64,000 nucleotides of DNA. Source: Natrinema salifodinae (lineage in GTDB: Archaea; Halobacteriota; Halobacteria; Halobacteriales; Natrialbaceae). The notes under the pieces were generated by a model. It ran no database searches. It was not told where the DNA came from and saw only the letters and a program-made list of their open reading frames with translations. Positions 42,632-53,149 of this stretch are shown piece by piece. The position numbers and the translations under genes were made by a program. Position 1 is the first letter of the stretch, and each line of letters opens with the position of its first letter. The DNA lies in contig NZ_FOIS01000003.1 of NCBI RefSeq assembly GCF_900110455.1, positions 699,491 to 763,490 of the forward strand, given 5' to 3'.

Positions 42632-42964
42632 ATGCCGAGGCCAGAGGTTCTCGAACGAATTAAGTCGGCGGAGGACGAGGCCGACGAGATCGTCGCATTG
42701 GCAGAGAACGACCGCGACGAGCGAATCACCGAGGCCCGGGAACGTGCCGAGGAAATTCGCACGGAAGCGGAACAGGAGGCGCAGGAGTTGAAGGAGCGCC
42801 GCCTGGCGGAAGCGCGCGAGGAGATCGACGCCGAGTGTGAGCGCGTCCTCGAAGAGGGCGAGCAGGAGCGCGAGGAACTCGCCGAGCGCGCCCGGGATCG
42901 GGTCGACGAAGTGACCGACCACGTCGTCGAACTGTTCCAGGAGGACGTCCATGCTCAGACCTGA
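42632..42964 (+). CDS. atpH: A-type ATP synthase subunit H
   Basis: The 110-residue protein is an almost continuous charged helix (RPEVLERIKSAEDEADEIVALAEN, ERAEEIRTEAEQEAQELKERR) as expected for AhaH, which forms a peripheral stalk heterodimer with subunit E. It is the first gene of the operon. Its stop overlaps the atpI start by 14 bases. Confidence 0.92.
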   Translation: MPRPEVLERIKSAEDEADEIVALAENDRDERITEARERAEEIRTEAEQEAQELKERRLAEAREEIDAECERVLEEGEQEREELAERARDRVDEVTDHVVELFQEDVHAQT

Positions 42965-45221
42965 GCGGATGAGCAAGGTCTCGGTGACCGGATCAAAGGG
43001 CATCATGCCCACGGTCATCGAGACGGTCCACGAGCTGAACCTGGTGCACCTCTCGGACTACGACGGCTCCTGGGAGGGCTTCGACAACGGCAACCCCATC
43101 GAGGGCGCCGACCAGGCCTCCGAGAAGTTGGTGACGGTCCGGGCCCTCGAGAGCACCCTGGAACTATCGGCCGACGAGGCCGGGCCGGGGACGCTCGACG
43201 AGGGCTGGGAACAGCGACTCGAGGAGATCCGAACGCGGATCAACGAACTCGACGACCGCCGCGGAGAGGTCAACACCGAACTGCGGGAAGCCGACGAGCG
43301 GATCGACCGCGTCGAGCCCTTCGCGGAACTGGGCATCGACCTCGACCTGCTGTCGGGGTACGAGACGGTCGACGTGGCCGTCGTCGAGGGTCGTGTCGAC
43401 GCGATCGAAGACGCGGTCGCCGCGGCCGACGACATCCGGGCGTTCGAGACGTTCACCGGTGGCGACGTCGTGGCGATCGTCGCCGCACCCGCCGAGGGTG
43501 GCGACGAGAATCCGATCGACGACGCGCTGGTCGGCGTCGACGTCACCCGCCACGAGGTGCCCGACACCGAGCAGAGCCCGGCGGACTACGTCGCTGACCT
43601 CGAGGAGCGAAAGCGCGACCTCGAGTCGCAACTCGAGGACATCGACGCGGAGCTTGCGGAGATCAAGCGGACGGAAGGCGACTTCCTCCTACGGGTCGAA
43701 GAGAAGCTGACGATCGAGGTCCAGCAGGCGGAAGCCCCGCTGCAGTTCGCGACGTCCGAGCACGCGTTCGTCGCGGAGGGCTGGATCCCGACCGAGGAGT
43801 ACGATCGGCTCGTCGCCGACCTGAGTGACGCCGTCGGCGACAGCGTCGAGATCGAAGAACTCGAACGGGCGGACTACGACCGCCACGGCGCCCACGCCCA
43901 CACGGAAGAGGTCCAGAAGGGAACGGCGTCGGCGGCCGACGAGGACGACGAGAGCGCCGCCGAGGCCGACGAGGAACCGCAGAAGGCGGTGACCGACGGC
44001 GGGTCGACGGTCACGATGAACGACGAACCGCCGGTGATCCAGGACAACCCCGGACCGGCCAGGCCGTTCGAGGTGCTGGTCCAGGCGGTCAACCGACCGA
44101 AGTACAGCGAACTGGATCCGACGATCTTCCTGTTCCTAACGTTCCCGGCCTTCTTCGGGTTCATGATCGGAGACGTCGGGTACGGGATCCTGTACGTCGC
44201 GATCGGGTACTACATGTACTCAAGCTTCGACAGCGACGGGATCCGCAGCCTCGGCGGCGTTGCGATCTGGGCAGGCTTGTTCACGATCCTCTTCGGCGCG
44301 CTGTACGGCGAGATATTCGGCCTGCACGTGCTCGGAGAGGTGCTCTGGGAGGACGTCTTCCACATCGAGCTCCTGCCGTTAGCCAAGGGTCTCGAGCCGG
44401 CGGCCGGTGACTTCGCGCTCGGCTGGATGGTCATCAGCGTCCTGGCCGGGATCTTCCACCTGAACATCGGCTACATCCTGGACTTCTACGAGAACCTCAG
44501 CCACGGCGTCAAAGACGCCGTCACGCATAGCGGCTCGTGGCTCCTGCTGCTCAACGGCGTCTGGATCTGGATCTTCTCGGTCCAGGGCTACGATGCCCAG
44601 AACCCCGAGGAGAGCACGAAGCCGGCGTTCCTGTTCGAGACGTTCAGCTCGGAGGGACCGCTGCCGATCGGCTTCGAGGGCTTCCCGGAAATGGGGCTGT
44701 TCACGATTCCGGGAACGGACATGCTCTTCACGCTTCCGCTCCTGATCGCTCTCACCGGACTCGTGCTCCTGATCGCAGGAGACGCAATCGAGGCCGTCGA
44801 GGCGCTGGACGTCGTCGTGAACGTCTTCTCGTACACCCGGATGGCAGCGGTGTTGCTCGCGAAGGCCGGCATGGCCTTCGTGGTCAACCTGCTGTTCTTC
44901 GGCGGGTACGAGGACCCACACGGCAGCTTCCACTTCCTGCGGAGCCACGAGCCGGCCTACGTCGCCGAGCACTACGGCGGCGAAGCCGAGCTCATCTTCA
45001 GCGGCCTGATGCACTCGGGCACCGCCGCCTTCATCGGTGGGATCGCCATCCTCGTACTCGGGCACCTGCTCGTGCTAGCGCTTGGCGTGACAAGCGCCGG
45101 CTTACAGGCTGTGCGCCTCGAGTACGTCGAATTCTTTAACAAGTTTTATGAAGGCGGTGGGGAGAACTACGAACCGTTCGGACACGATCGAACCTACGGT
45201 GAGGACATTCAACAACAATAA
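42951..45221 (+). CDS. atpI: A-type ATP synthase subunit I (a)
   Basis: The 756-residue protein has a large N-terminal soluble domain (residues 1-400) with an acidic linker around residues 315-365 and a C-terminal half with about eight membrane segments. The conserved motif for ion translocation lies in the second half (TRMAAVLLAKAGMAFVVNLLFFGG), including the Arg in YTRMA. It forms the half-channels facing the c ring. The start at 42951 overlaps atpH and an internal ATG at 42969 is a possible alternative. Confidence 0.93.
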   Translation: MLRPERMSKVSVTGSKGIMPTVIETVHELNLVHLSDYDGSWEGFDNGNPIEGADQASEKLVTVRALESTLELSADEAGPGTLDEGWEQRLEEIRTRINELDDRRGEVNTELREADERIDRVEPFAELGIDLDLLSGYETVDVAVVEGRVDAIEDAVAAADDIRAFETFTGGDVVAIVAAPAEGGDENPIDDALVGVDVTRHEVPDTEQSPADYVADLEERKRDLESQLEDIDAELAEIKRTEGDFLLRVEEKLTIEVQQAEAPLQFATSEHAFVAEGWIPTEEYDRLVADLSDAVGDSVEIEELERADYDRHGAHAHTEEVQKGTASAADEDDESAAEADEEPQKAVTDGGSTVTMNDEPPVIQDNPGPARPFEVLVQAVNRPKYSELDPTIFLFLTFPAFFGFMIGDVGYGILYVAIGYYMYSSFDSDGIRSLGGVAIWAGLFTILFGALYGEIFGLHVLGEVLWEDVFHIELLPLAKGLEPAAGDFALGWMVISVLAGIFHLNIGYILDFYENLSHGVKDAVTHSGSWLLLLNGVWIWIFSVQGYDAQNPEESTKPAFLFETFSSEGPLPIGFEGFPEMGLFTIPGTDMLFTLPLLIALTGLVLLIAGDAIEAVEALDVVVNVFSYTRMAAVLLAKAGMAFVVNLLFFGGYEDPHGSFHFLRSHEPAYVAEHYGGEAELIFSGLMHSGTAAFIGGIAILVLGHLLVLALGVTSAGLQAVRLEYVEFFNKFYEGGGENYEPFGHDRTYGEDIQQQ

Positions 45222-45490
45222 TGATTGAAAACGCAGCAGACCTCGCGAACGTCGTACTGCAGCAGAATGGAGAAAGCGCAGCGGCACCGTTCCTCGAAGC
45301 GAATGCGGCTGCAGCGATCGCAGTCGGCCTGGCCGCCCTCGCAGCGGGCTACGCCGAGCGCGGGATCGGCGCGGCCGCAGTCGGCGCGCTCGCTGAGGAC
45401 GACGACCTGTTCGTGCCGGGGCTTATCATGACCGTCCTTCCGGAGACGCTCGTGATCCTGGCGCTGGTCGTCGTCTTCATCGTCGGATAA
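45221..45490 (+). CDS. atpK: A-type ATP synthase subunit K (c ring)
   Basis: The 89-residue protein has two membrane helices (about residues 27-55 and 65-88). The ion-binding Glu lies in the second helix in VLPETLVILALVVV. A short N-terminal extension before the first helix is usual in haloarchaea. The stop of atpI overlaps the start by one base. The usual sodium-binding Gln pattern is not obvious, which favours protons. Confidence 0.92.
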   Translation: MIENAADLANVVLQQNGESAAAPFLEANAAAAIAVGLAALAAGYAERGIGAAAVGALAEDDDLFVPGLIMTVLPETLVILALVVVFIVG

Positions 45491-45511
45491 CCACATCCCC
45501 TTCTCTCACCA

Positions 45512-46093
45512 ATGAGTTTGGACACAGTCGTAGAAGACATTCGAGAAGAGGCCAACGCGCGTGCGGAGGACATCCGCGCCGAGGGCGAAACGCGCGCCGA
45601 GGAGATCGAATCGGCCGCCGAGGCAGATGCCGAGGAGATCGTCACCGAGGCGGAGGCCGAGGTCGAGCGCGAGATCGAGCAGCTTCGCGAGCAGCGCCTC
45701 TCCAGTGCGAAGCTGGAGGCCAAGCAAAAGCGCCTCGAGGCCCGACGTGACGTCCTCGGCGAGGTCCGCGAGGAGGTCGAGGCCGAGCTCGCCGCCCTCG
45801 AGGGCGACTCCCGCGAGGAACTGACGCGGGAGCTACTCGAGGCAGCGAGTTCGGAGTTCGACGAGGGCGACGACGTCAGCGTCTACGGTCGCGCCGACGA
45901 TCAGGCGCTGCTCGAGTCGATCCTCGAGGACTACGACGGCTACGAGTACGCCGGCGAGTACGACTGCCTCGGCGGCGTCGTCGTCGAGAGCGACCAGTCC
46001 CGCGTTCGGGTCAACAACACGTTCGACTCGGTGCTCGAAGACGTGTGGGAAGACAACCTCCAGGAGATCAGCAACCGCCTCTTCGAGCAATGA
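45512..46093 (+). CDS. atpE: A-type ATP synthase subunit E
   Basis: The 193-residue protein has a long N-terminal charged helix (DIREEANARAEDIRAEGETRAEEIESAAEAD) and a compact C-terminal alpha/beta domain (YGRADDQALLESILEDYDGYEY). It pairs with subunit H in the peripheral stalk. The C-terminal end overlaps the atpC start by 4 bases. Confidence 0.93.
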   Translation: MSLDTVVEDIREEANARAEDIRAEGETRAEEIESAAEADAEEIVTEAEAEVEREIEQLREQRLSSAKLEAKQKRLEARRDVLGEVREEVEAELAALEGDSREELTRELLEAASSEFDEGDDVSVYGRADDQALLESILEDYDGYEYAGEYDCLGGVVVESDQSRVRVNNTFDSVLEDVWEDNLQEISNRLFEQ

Positions 46094-47142
46094 GCGCAGG
46101 TGCCTCGAATCCGGAATACGTGAACGCTCGCGTTCGGTCCCGTCGAGCGTCGCTGTTCGCGGACGAAGACTACCGCAAGCTGATCCGGATGGGGCCGAGC
46201 GAGATCGCGCGGTTCATGGAGGAGACGGAGTACGAACGCGAGATCAACGAGCTCGGCACGCGGTTCTCGGGCGTCGACCTCGTCGAACACGCCTTGAACC
46301 GCAATCTCGCCAAGCACTTCGACGATCTGCTCGACTGGTCGGAGGGACGGCTCTACGACCTGATCGCCCGGTACCTCCGGAAGTTCGACGTCTGGAACGT
46401 GAAGACGATCGTCCGTGGGATCTACACCGACACCGATCCTGAAGAGATGCGGACGGACCTCATTCGCGCCGGAGAGCTCGACGACCGGACAATCGATCGC
46501 CTCCTCGAAGTCGATGCGATCGAGGACGCGGTCGAAGTCCTGTCGGGAACGATCTACTACGAGTCCCTCTCTTCGGCCTACGAACAGTTCGAGGAGAGCG
46601 GTGCGCTCGTTCCGCTCGAGAACGCCCTCGACCGGGCGTTCTACGAGCACCTACTGGAGGACCTCGGGGCCCCAGCCGAGGGGCCGGAAGCGAAGTACGT
46701 CGAGTTCCTCGAAGCGGAGATCGACTTCCGGAACGCGCGCAACGCCTTGCGGCTGGCGCGCAGCGGCGCCGACCTCGATCCGGCGACCTACTACATCGAG
46801 GGCGGCGTGCTGTTCGACCAGAACGAACTGAGTCGACTCGTCAACGATTACGACGAGCTCGTCGATCACATCGCCGACAACCGCCGCTACGGTGATCGGC
46901 TCTCGGAGGCGCTCTCTCGGCTGCGCGAAGCTGACAGCCTTATCCAGTTCGAGCACGCACTAGACGCTGCGTTGCTCGAGTACGCGGACACCCTCTCGAG
47001 CATCCATCCGGTGTCCGTTTCGGCCGTGTTGTCGTACATCCTCGCGAAGGAACGCGAGGTCGAGAACATCCGTGCGATCGCGCGAGGTCGCGAGGTCGGA
47101 CTCGACGAGAACGAGATCGAAGAAGAGCTGGTGATCCTATGA
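46090..47142 (+). CDS. atpC: A-type ATP synthase subunit C
   Basis: The 350-residue protein is all-helical with the V-type subunit d/C pattern (LIRMGPSEIARFMEETEYEREI, DLIARYLRKFDVWNVKTIVRGI, SYILAKEREVENIRAIARG). It links the central stalk to the c ring. It starts at the ATG overlapping the stop of atpE and its stop overlaps the atpF start by 4 bases. Confidence 0.93.
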   Translation: MSAGASNPEYVNARVRSRRASLFADEDYRKLIRMGPSEIARFMEETEYEREINELGTRFSGVDLVEHALNRNLAKHFDDLLDWSEGRLYDLIARYLRKFDVWNVKTIVRGIYTDTDPEEMRTDLIRAGELDDRTIDRLLEVDAIEDAVEVLSGTIYYESLSSAYEQFEESGALVPLENALDRAFYEHLLEDLGAPAEGPEAKYVEFLEAEIDFRNARNALRLARSGADLDPATYYIEGGVLFDQNELSRLVNDYDELVDHIADNRRYGDRLSEALSRLREADSLIQFEHALDAALLEYADTLSSIHPVSVSAVLSYILAKEREVENIRAIARGREVGLDENEIEEELVIL

Positions 47143-47471
47143 GCCAGGAAATCGCAGTCGTCGGCAGCCCGGAGTTTACCACCGGTTTCCGCCTCGCGGG
47201 CGTCAGGCGGTTCGAGAACGTCCCGGACGACGAGAAGGACGCGGACTTAGACGACGCGGTCACGGACGTTCTCGAGGACGAAGGCGTCGGGATCGTCGTC
47301 ATGCACGACGACGACCTCGAACACCTGTCGCGCAACGTTCGCCAGGCGGTCGAGACGAGCGTCGAGCCGGTCGTCGTCACCATCGGCAGCGGCACCGGTG
47401 GCGGCGGGCTGCGCGACCAGATCAAACGTGCGATCGGTATCGACCTGATGGACGAGGAAGACAGCGAGTAA
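47139..47471 (+). CDS. atpF: A-type ATP synthase subunit F
   Basis: The 110-residue protein starts [25 protein letters not shown], the typical subunit F opening, with a Rossmann-like part and a C-terminal helix ([14 protein letters not shown]). It sits on the rotor shaft and helps regulate catalysis. It follows atpC with a 4-base overlap and atpA starts 4 bases after its stop. Confidence 0.93.
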   Translation: MSQEIAVVGSPEFTTGFRLAGVRRFENVPDDEKDADLDDAVTDVLEDEGVGIVVMHDDDLEHLSRNVRQAVETSVEPVVVTIGSGTGGGGLRDQIKRAIGIDLMDEEDSE

Positions 47472-47475
47472 CACT

Positions 47476-49239
47476 ATGAGCCAGGCAGAAGAAACCCAGA
47501 CCGTCGACGAAGACGGTGTAATCGAAAGCGTGAGCGGTCCCGTCGTGACCGCCACGGACCTCGATGCCCGGATGAACGACGTCGTCTACGTCGGCGACGA
47601 AGGATTGATGGGCGAGGTCATCGAGATCGAAGGGAACCTGACCACCATTCAGGTGTACGAGGAGACGTCCGGCGTCGGCCCGGGTGAGCCCGTCGAGAAC
47701 ACGGGCGAGCCCCTGAGCGTCGACCTCGGACCGGGGATGCTGGACTCCATCTACGACGGCGTCCAGCGTCCGCTCGACGTCCTCGAGGAGAAGATGGGAA
47801 CGGCGTTCCTCGACCGCGGGGTCGACGCCCCCGGAATCGACCTCGAGAAGCAGTGGGAGTTCACGCCCGAAGTCGAGGAAGGTGACGAGGTCGAACCCGG
47901 CGACGTCGTCGGGGTCGTCCCCGAGACGGTCACCATCGATCACAAGGTCATGGTGCCGCCGGACTACGAGGGCGGCGAAGTCACGTCGATCGAGAGCGGC
48001 GAGTTCACGGTCGAGGAGACCGTCGTCGAACTCTCCAGCGGCGAGGAAATCCAGATGCACCAGGAGTGGCCGGTCCGCGAGGCCCGTCCCGCTGGTACCA
48101 AGGAGACGCCGACCGAGCCCCTCGTAACGGGCCAGCGCGTTCAGGACGGCCTGTTCCCGCTCGCGAAGGGCGGGACCGCCGCGATTCCCGGTCCGTTCGG
48201 CTCCGGGAAGACCGTCACTCAGCAGCAACTCGCCAAGTGGTCCGACGCGGACATCGTCGTCTACATCGGCTGTGGTGAGCGTGGCAACGAGATGACCGAG
48301 GTCATCGAGGACTTTCCGGAACTGCCGGACCCGCAGACCGGGAACCCGCTGATGGCCCGGACCTGCCTCATCGCTAACACGTCGAACATGCCCGTCGCGG
48401 CCCGCGAGTCCTGCATTTACACCGGGATCACCATCGCGGAGTACTACCGTGACATGGGCTACGACGTCGCGCTGATGGCCGACTCCACCTCGCGGTGGGC
48501 AGAGGCCATGCGCGAAATCTCCAGCCGACTCGAGGAGATGCCCGGCGAAGAGGGCTACCCCGCGTACCTGGCGGCTGCACTCTCGGAGTTCTACGAGCGT
48601 GCCGGCAAGTTCCAGCTGATCAACGGCGGCGAGGGCTCGATTTCGGTCGTCGGTGCGGTCTCCCCGCCAGGCGGTGACTTCTCCGAGCCCGTCACCCAGA
48701 ACACGCTGCGTATCGTCAAGACGTTCTGGGCGCTGGACGCCGACCTCGCGGAGCGGCGTCACTTCCCGTCGATCAACTGGAACGAGTCCTACTCGCTGTA
48801 CAAGGACCAGCTCGACCCGTGGTGGGAAGGCAACGTCGCCGACGACTGGTCGGACATCCGCCAGTGGGCGGTCGACGTGCTAGACGAGGAAGACGAGCTT
48901 CAGGAGATCGTCCAGCTCGTCGGGAAGGACGCGCTGCCGGAGGACCAGCAGCTGACGCTGGAGGTCGCACGCTACCTGCGTGAGGCCTGGCTCCAGCAGA
49001 ACGCGCTCCACGACGTCGACACCTACTGCGAACCCGAGAAGACCTACCGGATGCTGACGGCGATCAAGACGTTTAACGACGAAGCCTTCGAGGCGCTGGA
49101 AGCCGGCGTCCCGGTCGAAGAGATCACGGACGTCGACGCCGCACCGCGGCTCAACCGGATGGGCACCTCCGAGGAGTGGGAGGAGTTCATCGACGAGATC
49201 GAGAGCGACCTCACGGAACAACTCCGAGCACTGTACTAA
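47476..49239 (+). CDS. atpA: A-type ATP synthase catalytic subunit A
   Basis: The 587-residue protein is the catalytic subunit. The P-loop GPFGSGKT is near residue 240, followed by [10 protein letters not shown] (catalytic Glu) and later [28 protein letters not shown]. The N-terminal beta barrel and the extra non-homologous region of A subunits (about residues 110-190) are present. No intein is inserted at the P-loop, a common insertion site in other archaea. The normal length is 580-590. Confidence 0.97.
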   Translation: MSQAEETQTVDEDGVIESVSGPVVTATDLDARMNDVVYVGDEGLMGEVIEIEGNLTTIQVYEETSGVGPGEPVENTGEPLSVDLGPGMLDSIYDGVQRPLDVLEEKMGTAFLDRGVDAPGIDLEKQWEFTPEVEEGDEVEPGDVVGVVPETVTIDHKVMVPPDYEGGEVTSIESGEFTVEETVVELSSGEEIQMHQEWPVREARPAGTKETPTEPLVTGQRVQDGLFPLAKGGTAAIPGPFGSGKTVTQQQLAKWSDADIVVYIGCGERGNEMTEVIEDFPELPDPQTGNPLMARTCLIANTSNMPVAARESCIYTGITIAEYYRDMGYDVALMADSTSRWAEAMREISSRLEEMPGEEGYPAYLAAALSEFYERAGKFQLINGGEGSISVVGAVSPPGGDFSEPVTQNTLRIVKTFWALDADLAERRHFPSINWNESYSLYKDQLDPWWEGNVADDWSDIRQWAVDVLDEEDELQEIVQLVGKDALPEDQQLTLEVARYLREAWLQQNALHDVDTYCEPEKTYRMLTAIKTFNDEAFEALEAGVPVEEITDVDAAPRLNRMGTSEEWEEFIDEIESDLTEQLRALY

Positions 49240-49246
49240 CGTAACG

Positions 49247-50665
49247 ATGAAAGAGTACCAGACTATCACGGAAATCAGCGGTCCGCTGGTGTTCGCCGAG
49301 GTCGACGAGCCCGTCGGGTACGACGAGATCGTCGAGATCGAGACGCCACAGGGCGAGACCCTGCGCGGACAGGTGCTGGAATCGAGTCAGGGGATCGTCT
49401 CCATCCAGGTGTTCGAAGGCACGGGCGGCATCGACCGCAACGCCTCCGTTCGCTTCCTGGGCGAGACGATGAAGATGCCCGTCACCGAGGACCTCCTCGG
49501 GCGAGTGCTCGACGGCTCCGGGAACCCGATCGACGGCGGACCGGAGATCGTCCCCGACGAGCGACACGACATCGTCGGCGAAGCAATCAACCCCTTCTCC
49601 CGGGAGTACCCCGAGGAGTTCATCCAGACCGGCGTCTCCGCCATCGACGGCATGAACACGCTGGTCCGGGGCCAGAAGCTCCCGATCTTCTCCGGCTCGG
49701 GACTGCCCCACAACGAACTCGCGCTCCAGATCGCCCGCCAGGCGACCGTCCCCGAAGAAGAGGAAGGCGACGGCGACGGCTCCGAGTTCGCAGTCATCTT
49801 CGGCGCGATGGGGATCACCCAGGAAGAGGCCAACGAGTTCATGGACGACTTCGAGCGCACGGGTGCGCTCGAACGCTCGGTCGTCTTCATGAACCTCGCG
49901 GACGACCCCGCAGTCGAGCGGCAGGTCACCCCGCGGCTCGCCCTGACGACGGCCGAGTACCTGGCCTTCGAGAAGGACTACCACGTGCTGGTCATCCTGA
50001 CGGACATGACCAACTACTGTGAGGCGCTGCGCGAGATCGGCGCCGCACGCGAGGAGGTCCCCGGCCGTCGTGGCTACCCCGGGTACATGTACACCGACCT
50101 GGCGCAGCTCTACGAGCGCGCGGGTCGGATCGAGGGCCAGGACGGGTCGGTCACGCAGATCCCGATCCTGACGATGCCTGGCGACGACGACACGCACCCG
50201 ATCCCGGACCTGACTGGCTACATTACCGAGGGCCAGATCATGATGGACCGGGACCTGAACAGCCAGGGCGTCGAGCCGCCGATCAACGTCCTCCCGAGCC
50301 TCTCGCGGCTGATGGACGACGGGATCGGCGAGGGCCTGACCCGCGAAGACCACGGCGACGTCTCCGACCAGATGTACGCCGCGTACGCGGAGGGTGAGGA
50401 CCTGCGCGACCTCGTGAACATCGTCGGTCGCGAGGCCCTCTCCGAGCGGGACAACAAGTTCCTCGACTTCGCCGACCGCTTCGAGGAAGAGTTCGTCCAG
50501 CAGGGGTACGACACCAACCGCTCGATCGAGGAAACCCTCGAGGTCGGCTGGGACCTCCTCTCGGAACTCCCGAAGGAGGAACTCAACCGCATCGACGAGG
50601 AACTCATCGAGGAACACTACCGCGACGACGAGACGGAAGCGGCCGAAGTCACGGCCGACGACTGA
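49247..50665 (+). CDS. atpB: A-type ATP synthase regulatory subunit B
   Basis: The 472-residue protein is the non-catalytic nucleotide-binding subunit. It has [23 protein letters not shown] in place of a canonical P-loop and [24 protein letters not shown]. It alternates with subunit A in the hexamer. It begins 7 bases after atpA. The normal archaeal operon continues with atpD, but here the next 2.6 kb hold other genes. Confidence 0.97.
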   Translation: MKEYQTITEISGPLVFAEVDEPVGYDEIVEIETPQGETLRGQVLESSQGIVSIQVFEGTGGIDRNASVRFLGETMKMPVTEDLLGRVLDGSGNPIDGGPEIVPDERHDIVGEAINPFSREYPEEFIQTGVSAIDGMNTLVRGQKLPIFSGSGLPHNELALQIARQATVPEEEEGDGDGSEFAVIFGAMGITQEEANEFMDDFERTGALERSVVFMNLADDPAVERQVTPRLALTTAEYLAFEKDYHVLVILTDMTNYCEALREIGAAREEVPGRRGYPGYMYTDLAQLYERAGRIEGQDGSVTQIPILTMPGDDDTHPIPDLTGYITEGQIMMDRDLNSQGVEPPINVLPSLSRLMDDGIGEGLTREDHGDVSDQMYAAYAEGEDLRDLVNIVGREALSERDNKFLDFADRFEEEFVQQGYDTNRSIEETLEVGWDLLSELPKEELNRIDEELIEEHYRDDETEAAEVTADD

Positions 50666-50725
50666 TCGGCGCGGTCGATTCGCGGTTTCGGTTCGCAGTT
50701 TTGATTTGCCGATTCGTTTTCTCGA

Positions 50726-50745
50726 CCGTCGTTCGAAAGCGACGG
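50726..50745 (+). terminator. Stem-loop after atpB
   Basis: CCGTCG at 50726-50731 pairs with CGACGG at 50740-50745 over an 8-base loop containing TTCGAA. T-rich stretches (GTTTTG, CGTTTTC) lie just before. A second dyad (TCGCTGCG/CGCAGCGA, 50769-50797) follows. This is a plausible end for the atp transcript. Confidence 0.5.
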
Positions 50746-50914
50746 CTCTCGCGGTTCGTTGCCGGGTATCGCTGCGGTTGGCCTGCGGACGCAGCGAGTG
50801 GTGAGTAACTGCCACTGCCGGTCGGCCTGGCGTCCGCGTGAGCGCGCGAGGAATCGCCCGACGAAAGCGGCAAACCGAAATTATCTTCACTATCGTTAAT
50901 GAAGTACGCCACGT

Positions 50915-52573
50915 ATGCGCAAACCACTGCTCGTGACGGATTTCCTCGACCGGGCGCGGAGACACTACGGCGACGACGAGGCGGTGGTCGCCACGACGGG
51001 GGAGCGGTTCACGTACGACGAACTGGGGGAGCGGGCCGACCGGTTCGCGGCGGCGTTGCAGGAACGGGGGATCGAGAAGGGCGATCGCGTCGCGGTGCTC
51101 GACCCGAACACCCACTACCACCTCGAAGCAGCGTACGGGATCATGCAAATCGGGGCCGTCCACACGCCGCTGAACTACCGGCTCACGCCCGACGACTTCT
51201 CCTACATGCTCGAAGACGCCGGCGTCGATGCGATCTACGCCGACTACGAGTACGCTCACAAGATCGAGCCGATCCGCGACGAGGTGCCGACGGAGACGTT
51301 CATCACGAACGACGTCGAGAGCGTGGACGGCGACTGGGAGAGCTTCGACGAAGTGCTCGAGGACGCGGGCACCGAATACGACCGCCCCGAGATGAGTGAG
51401 GACGAACTCGTCACGATCAACTACACCTCGGGGACGACCGGCGATCCGAAGGGCGTCTGTCGCACCCACCGCAGTGAGACGCTGCACGCGTATCTGGTCT
51501 CCGCCCACCAAGAGATCGGAGACGACGACGTCTACCTCTGGACGCTGCCGATGTTCCACGTCAACGGCTGGGGCCACATTTACGCGATCACTGGCATGGG
51601 CGCGAAACACGTCTGCACCCGCGGCGTCGACGCGGGGGACATCTTCGAGGCCGTCCGCGAGGAGGACGTCTCGTACCTCTGTGGCGCGCCGACGGTGCTG
51701 AACATGCTCATCGACTACTACGAGGAGCGCGCTGCGCCGGAGGGGCAGCCAGGCGAAGGTAGTGGAACCGCCGAAGCGCCCGAAACCATGGGCGCGAACG
51801 ACGTCCGGATCGCGACCGCCGGCTCGGCGCCGCCGGAAGCCACCATCCGGACCGTCGAGGACGAGTTCGGCTGGTACCTCAAGCACGTTTACGGTGCAAC
51901 CGAGACCGGGCCGCTGATCACGACCTCCGACGCGCGCCGGAAGTTCGACGACGACGATGCAGACCGGTTCGCGATCAAGAAACGGCAGGGCCTGGGCTAT
52001 CTCGGCACCGAGATCCGTGTCGTCGACGAGGACGGCAACGACGTCGCCCGCGACGACGCCTCGATCGGCGAGATCGTCGTCCGCGGTAACCAGATCATGG
52101 AGAAGTACTGGAACAAGCCCGAGGAGACCGAGGAGGCGTTCAACGACCGCGTCGAGGGCTACTACCACACGGGCGATCTGGCAACCGTCGACGAGAACGG
52201 GATGATCTCGATTCAGGACCGCAAGAAGGACATCATCATCTCCGGCGGCGAGAACATCTCCTCGATCGAACTCGAGGACGCGCTGTTCGACCACCCCGAA
52301 GTGTCGGACGTGGCGGTCATCCCAGCCCCCAGCGAGGAGTGGGGCGAGACGCCGAAGGCGTTCGTCGTGCCGGCAAGCGGCGATCCGGACGAACCCGGCG
52401 TGACGGCCGACGAACTCGTCGACTTCACGCGGGACAACCTGGCGAGCTACAAGGCCGTCCGGCGGGTCGAGTTCGTCGCGGAACTGCCGACGACCGCCAC
52501 CGGCAAGATCCAGAAGTACGAACTCCGCCAGGCGGAGTGGGACGAGGAAGACCAGATGGTCGGGCAAGGATAG
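50915..52573 (+). CDS. Fatty acyl-CoA ligase (AMP-dependent synthetase)
   Basis: The 552-residue protein has the adenylation motifs YTSGTTGDPKGV, YGATETGP, YYHTGDLATVDENG and the C-terminal lysine motif TTATGKIQKYELR. The substrate pocket sequences resemble haloarchaeal medium/long-chain acyl-CoA ligases (FadD-like). It activates a carboxylic acid with ATP and CoA. It lies between atpB and atpD on the same strand but appears to have its own promoter (CGAAATTATCTTC near 50877). A GEGSG-rich loop at about residues 278-288 is specific to this protein. Confidence 0.9.
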   Translation: MRKPLLVTDFLDRARRHYGDDEAVVATTGERFTYDELGERADRFAAALQERGIEKGDRVAVLDPNTHYHLEAAYGIMQIGAVHTPLNYRLTPDDFSYMLEDAGVDAIYADYEYAHKIEPIRDEVPTETFITNDVESVDGDWESFDEVLEDAGTEYDRPEMSEDELVTINYTSGTTGDPKGVCRTHRSETLHAYLVSAHQEIGDDDVYLWTLPMFHVNGWGHIYAITGMGAKHVCTRGVDAGDIFEAVREEDVSYLCGAPTVLNMLIDYYEERAAPEGQPGEGSGTAEAPETMGANDVRIATAGSAPPEATIRTVEDEFGWYLKHVYGATETGPLITTSDARRKFDDDDADRFAIKKRQGLGYLGTEIRVVDEDGNDVARDDASIGEIVVRGNQIMEKYWNKPEETEEAFNDRVEGYYHTGDLATVDENGMISIQDRKKDIIISGGENISSIELEDALFDHPEVSDVAVIPAPSEEWGETPKAFVVPASGDPDEPGVTADELVDFTRDNLASYKAVRRVEFVAELPTTATGKIQKYELRQAEWDEEDQMVGQG

Positions 52574-52592
52574 TCGCTCGGCGTTGTCGTCG

Positions 52593-52883
52593 CTACTCGG
52601 TCCGCTCGTCTTCGTCGCGAGTCCGCCAGCCGGCGTCTCCGGTATCGGTGCCGTCGCCTGGTCGCCCGCCCCAACCGTCGCACTCGGATTCGAGTGCGGT
52701 GGTATCCTGACCGTCGGGGGACCGCGACCGGGTCGGATCGAGACCACCGCGTTCTTTCGCGATCCGTTCGGCCTCCGCGCGGTCGACGACGGTTGGGTCC
52801 GACGTTTCTCGGCTAATCCCCAGCCAGAGAACGAGCGGGACCGCGATGGCGAACAGCAGGACCAGGCCGACGACGAGAGACAT
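52593..52883 (-). CDS. Small one-segment membrane protein
   Basis: The 96-residue protein has an N-terminal membrane segment (SLVVGLVLLFAIAVPLVLWLG) and a polar, acidic, disordered tail. I do not recognise a family. It is read opposite to its neighbours and shares a TATA-like region (52912-52921) with the zinc-ribbon gene on the other side. Confidence 0.55.
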   Translation of the reverse strand: MSLVVGLVLLFAIAVPLVLWLGISRETSDPTVVDRAEAERIAKERGGLDPTRSRSPDGQDTTALESECDGWGGRPGDGTDTGDAGWRTRDEDERTE

Positions 52884-52911
52884 CCGTGCGGGTATCTGCG
52901 GACGCGTGGCA

Positions 52912-52921
52912 CAAAGGTTTT
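52912..52921. promoter_or_regulatory. TATA region shared by divergent small genes
   Basis: AGGTTTTATCG on the plus strand is set about 27 bases before the ATG at 52946, and its complement CGATAAAACC is about 30 bases before the minus-strand start at 52883. The gap is short enough that both directions could use the same box. Confidence 0.45.
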
Positions 52922-52945
52922 ATCGACTTATACTAATGGGGTGAT

Positions 52946-53149
52946 ATGAAGTCGGACGACCGCGGCTGCCCGAAGTGCGACCACACGGAGACGGAGATCG
53001 ATGAAATCTCGACGACCGGAAGTGGACTCTCGAAGATGTTCGATATCCAGAACAGGAGATTCATGGTCGTGAGCTGCACGAACTGCGGCTACTCGGAGCT
53101 CTACAAGGGCCAATCGTCGGGCGATATGGTCGATCTGTTCCTGGGCTGA
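52946..53149 (+). CDS. Small zinc-ribbon nucleic-acid-binding protein (COG3478/DUF2082-like)
   Basis: The 67-residue protein has GCPKCDHTETEIDEIS and a second pair SCTNCGYSELYKG, a zinc ribbon. The family is small, stand-alone and of unknown role. Its position between the ligase and atpD is likely part of the segment inserted into the atp operon. Confidence 0.8.
   Translation: MKSDDRGCPKCDHTETEIDEISTTGSGLSKMFDIQNRRFMVVSCTNCGYSELYKGQSSGDMVDLFLG

Noticed and set aside
47476-49239. An intein in atpA
   Set aside because: The P-loop GPFGSGKT and the flanking sequence are continuous and the length is normal.
49211-52912. A 1233-codon open frame on the minus strand across atpB and the ligase
   Set aside because: It is the mirror of strong coding genes on the plus strand. 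It results from the high GC content and its product has no recognisable domain.
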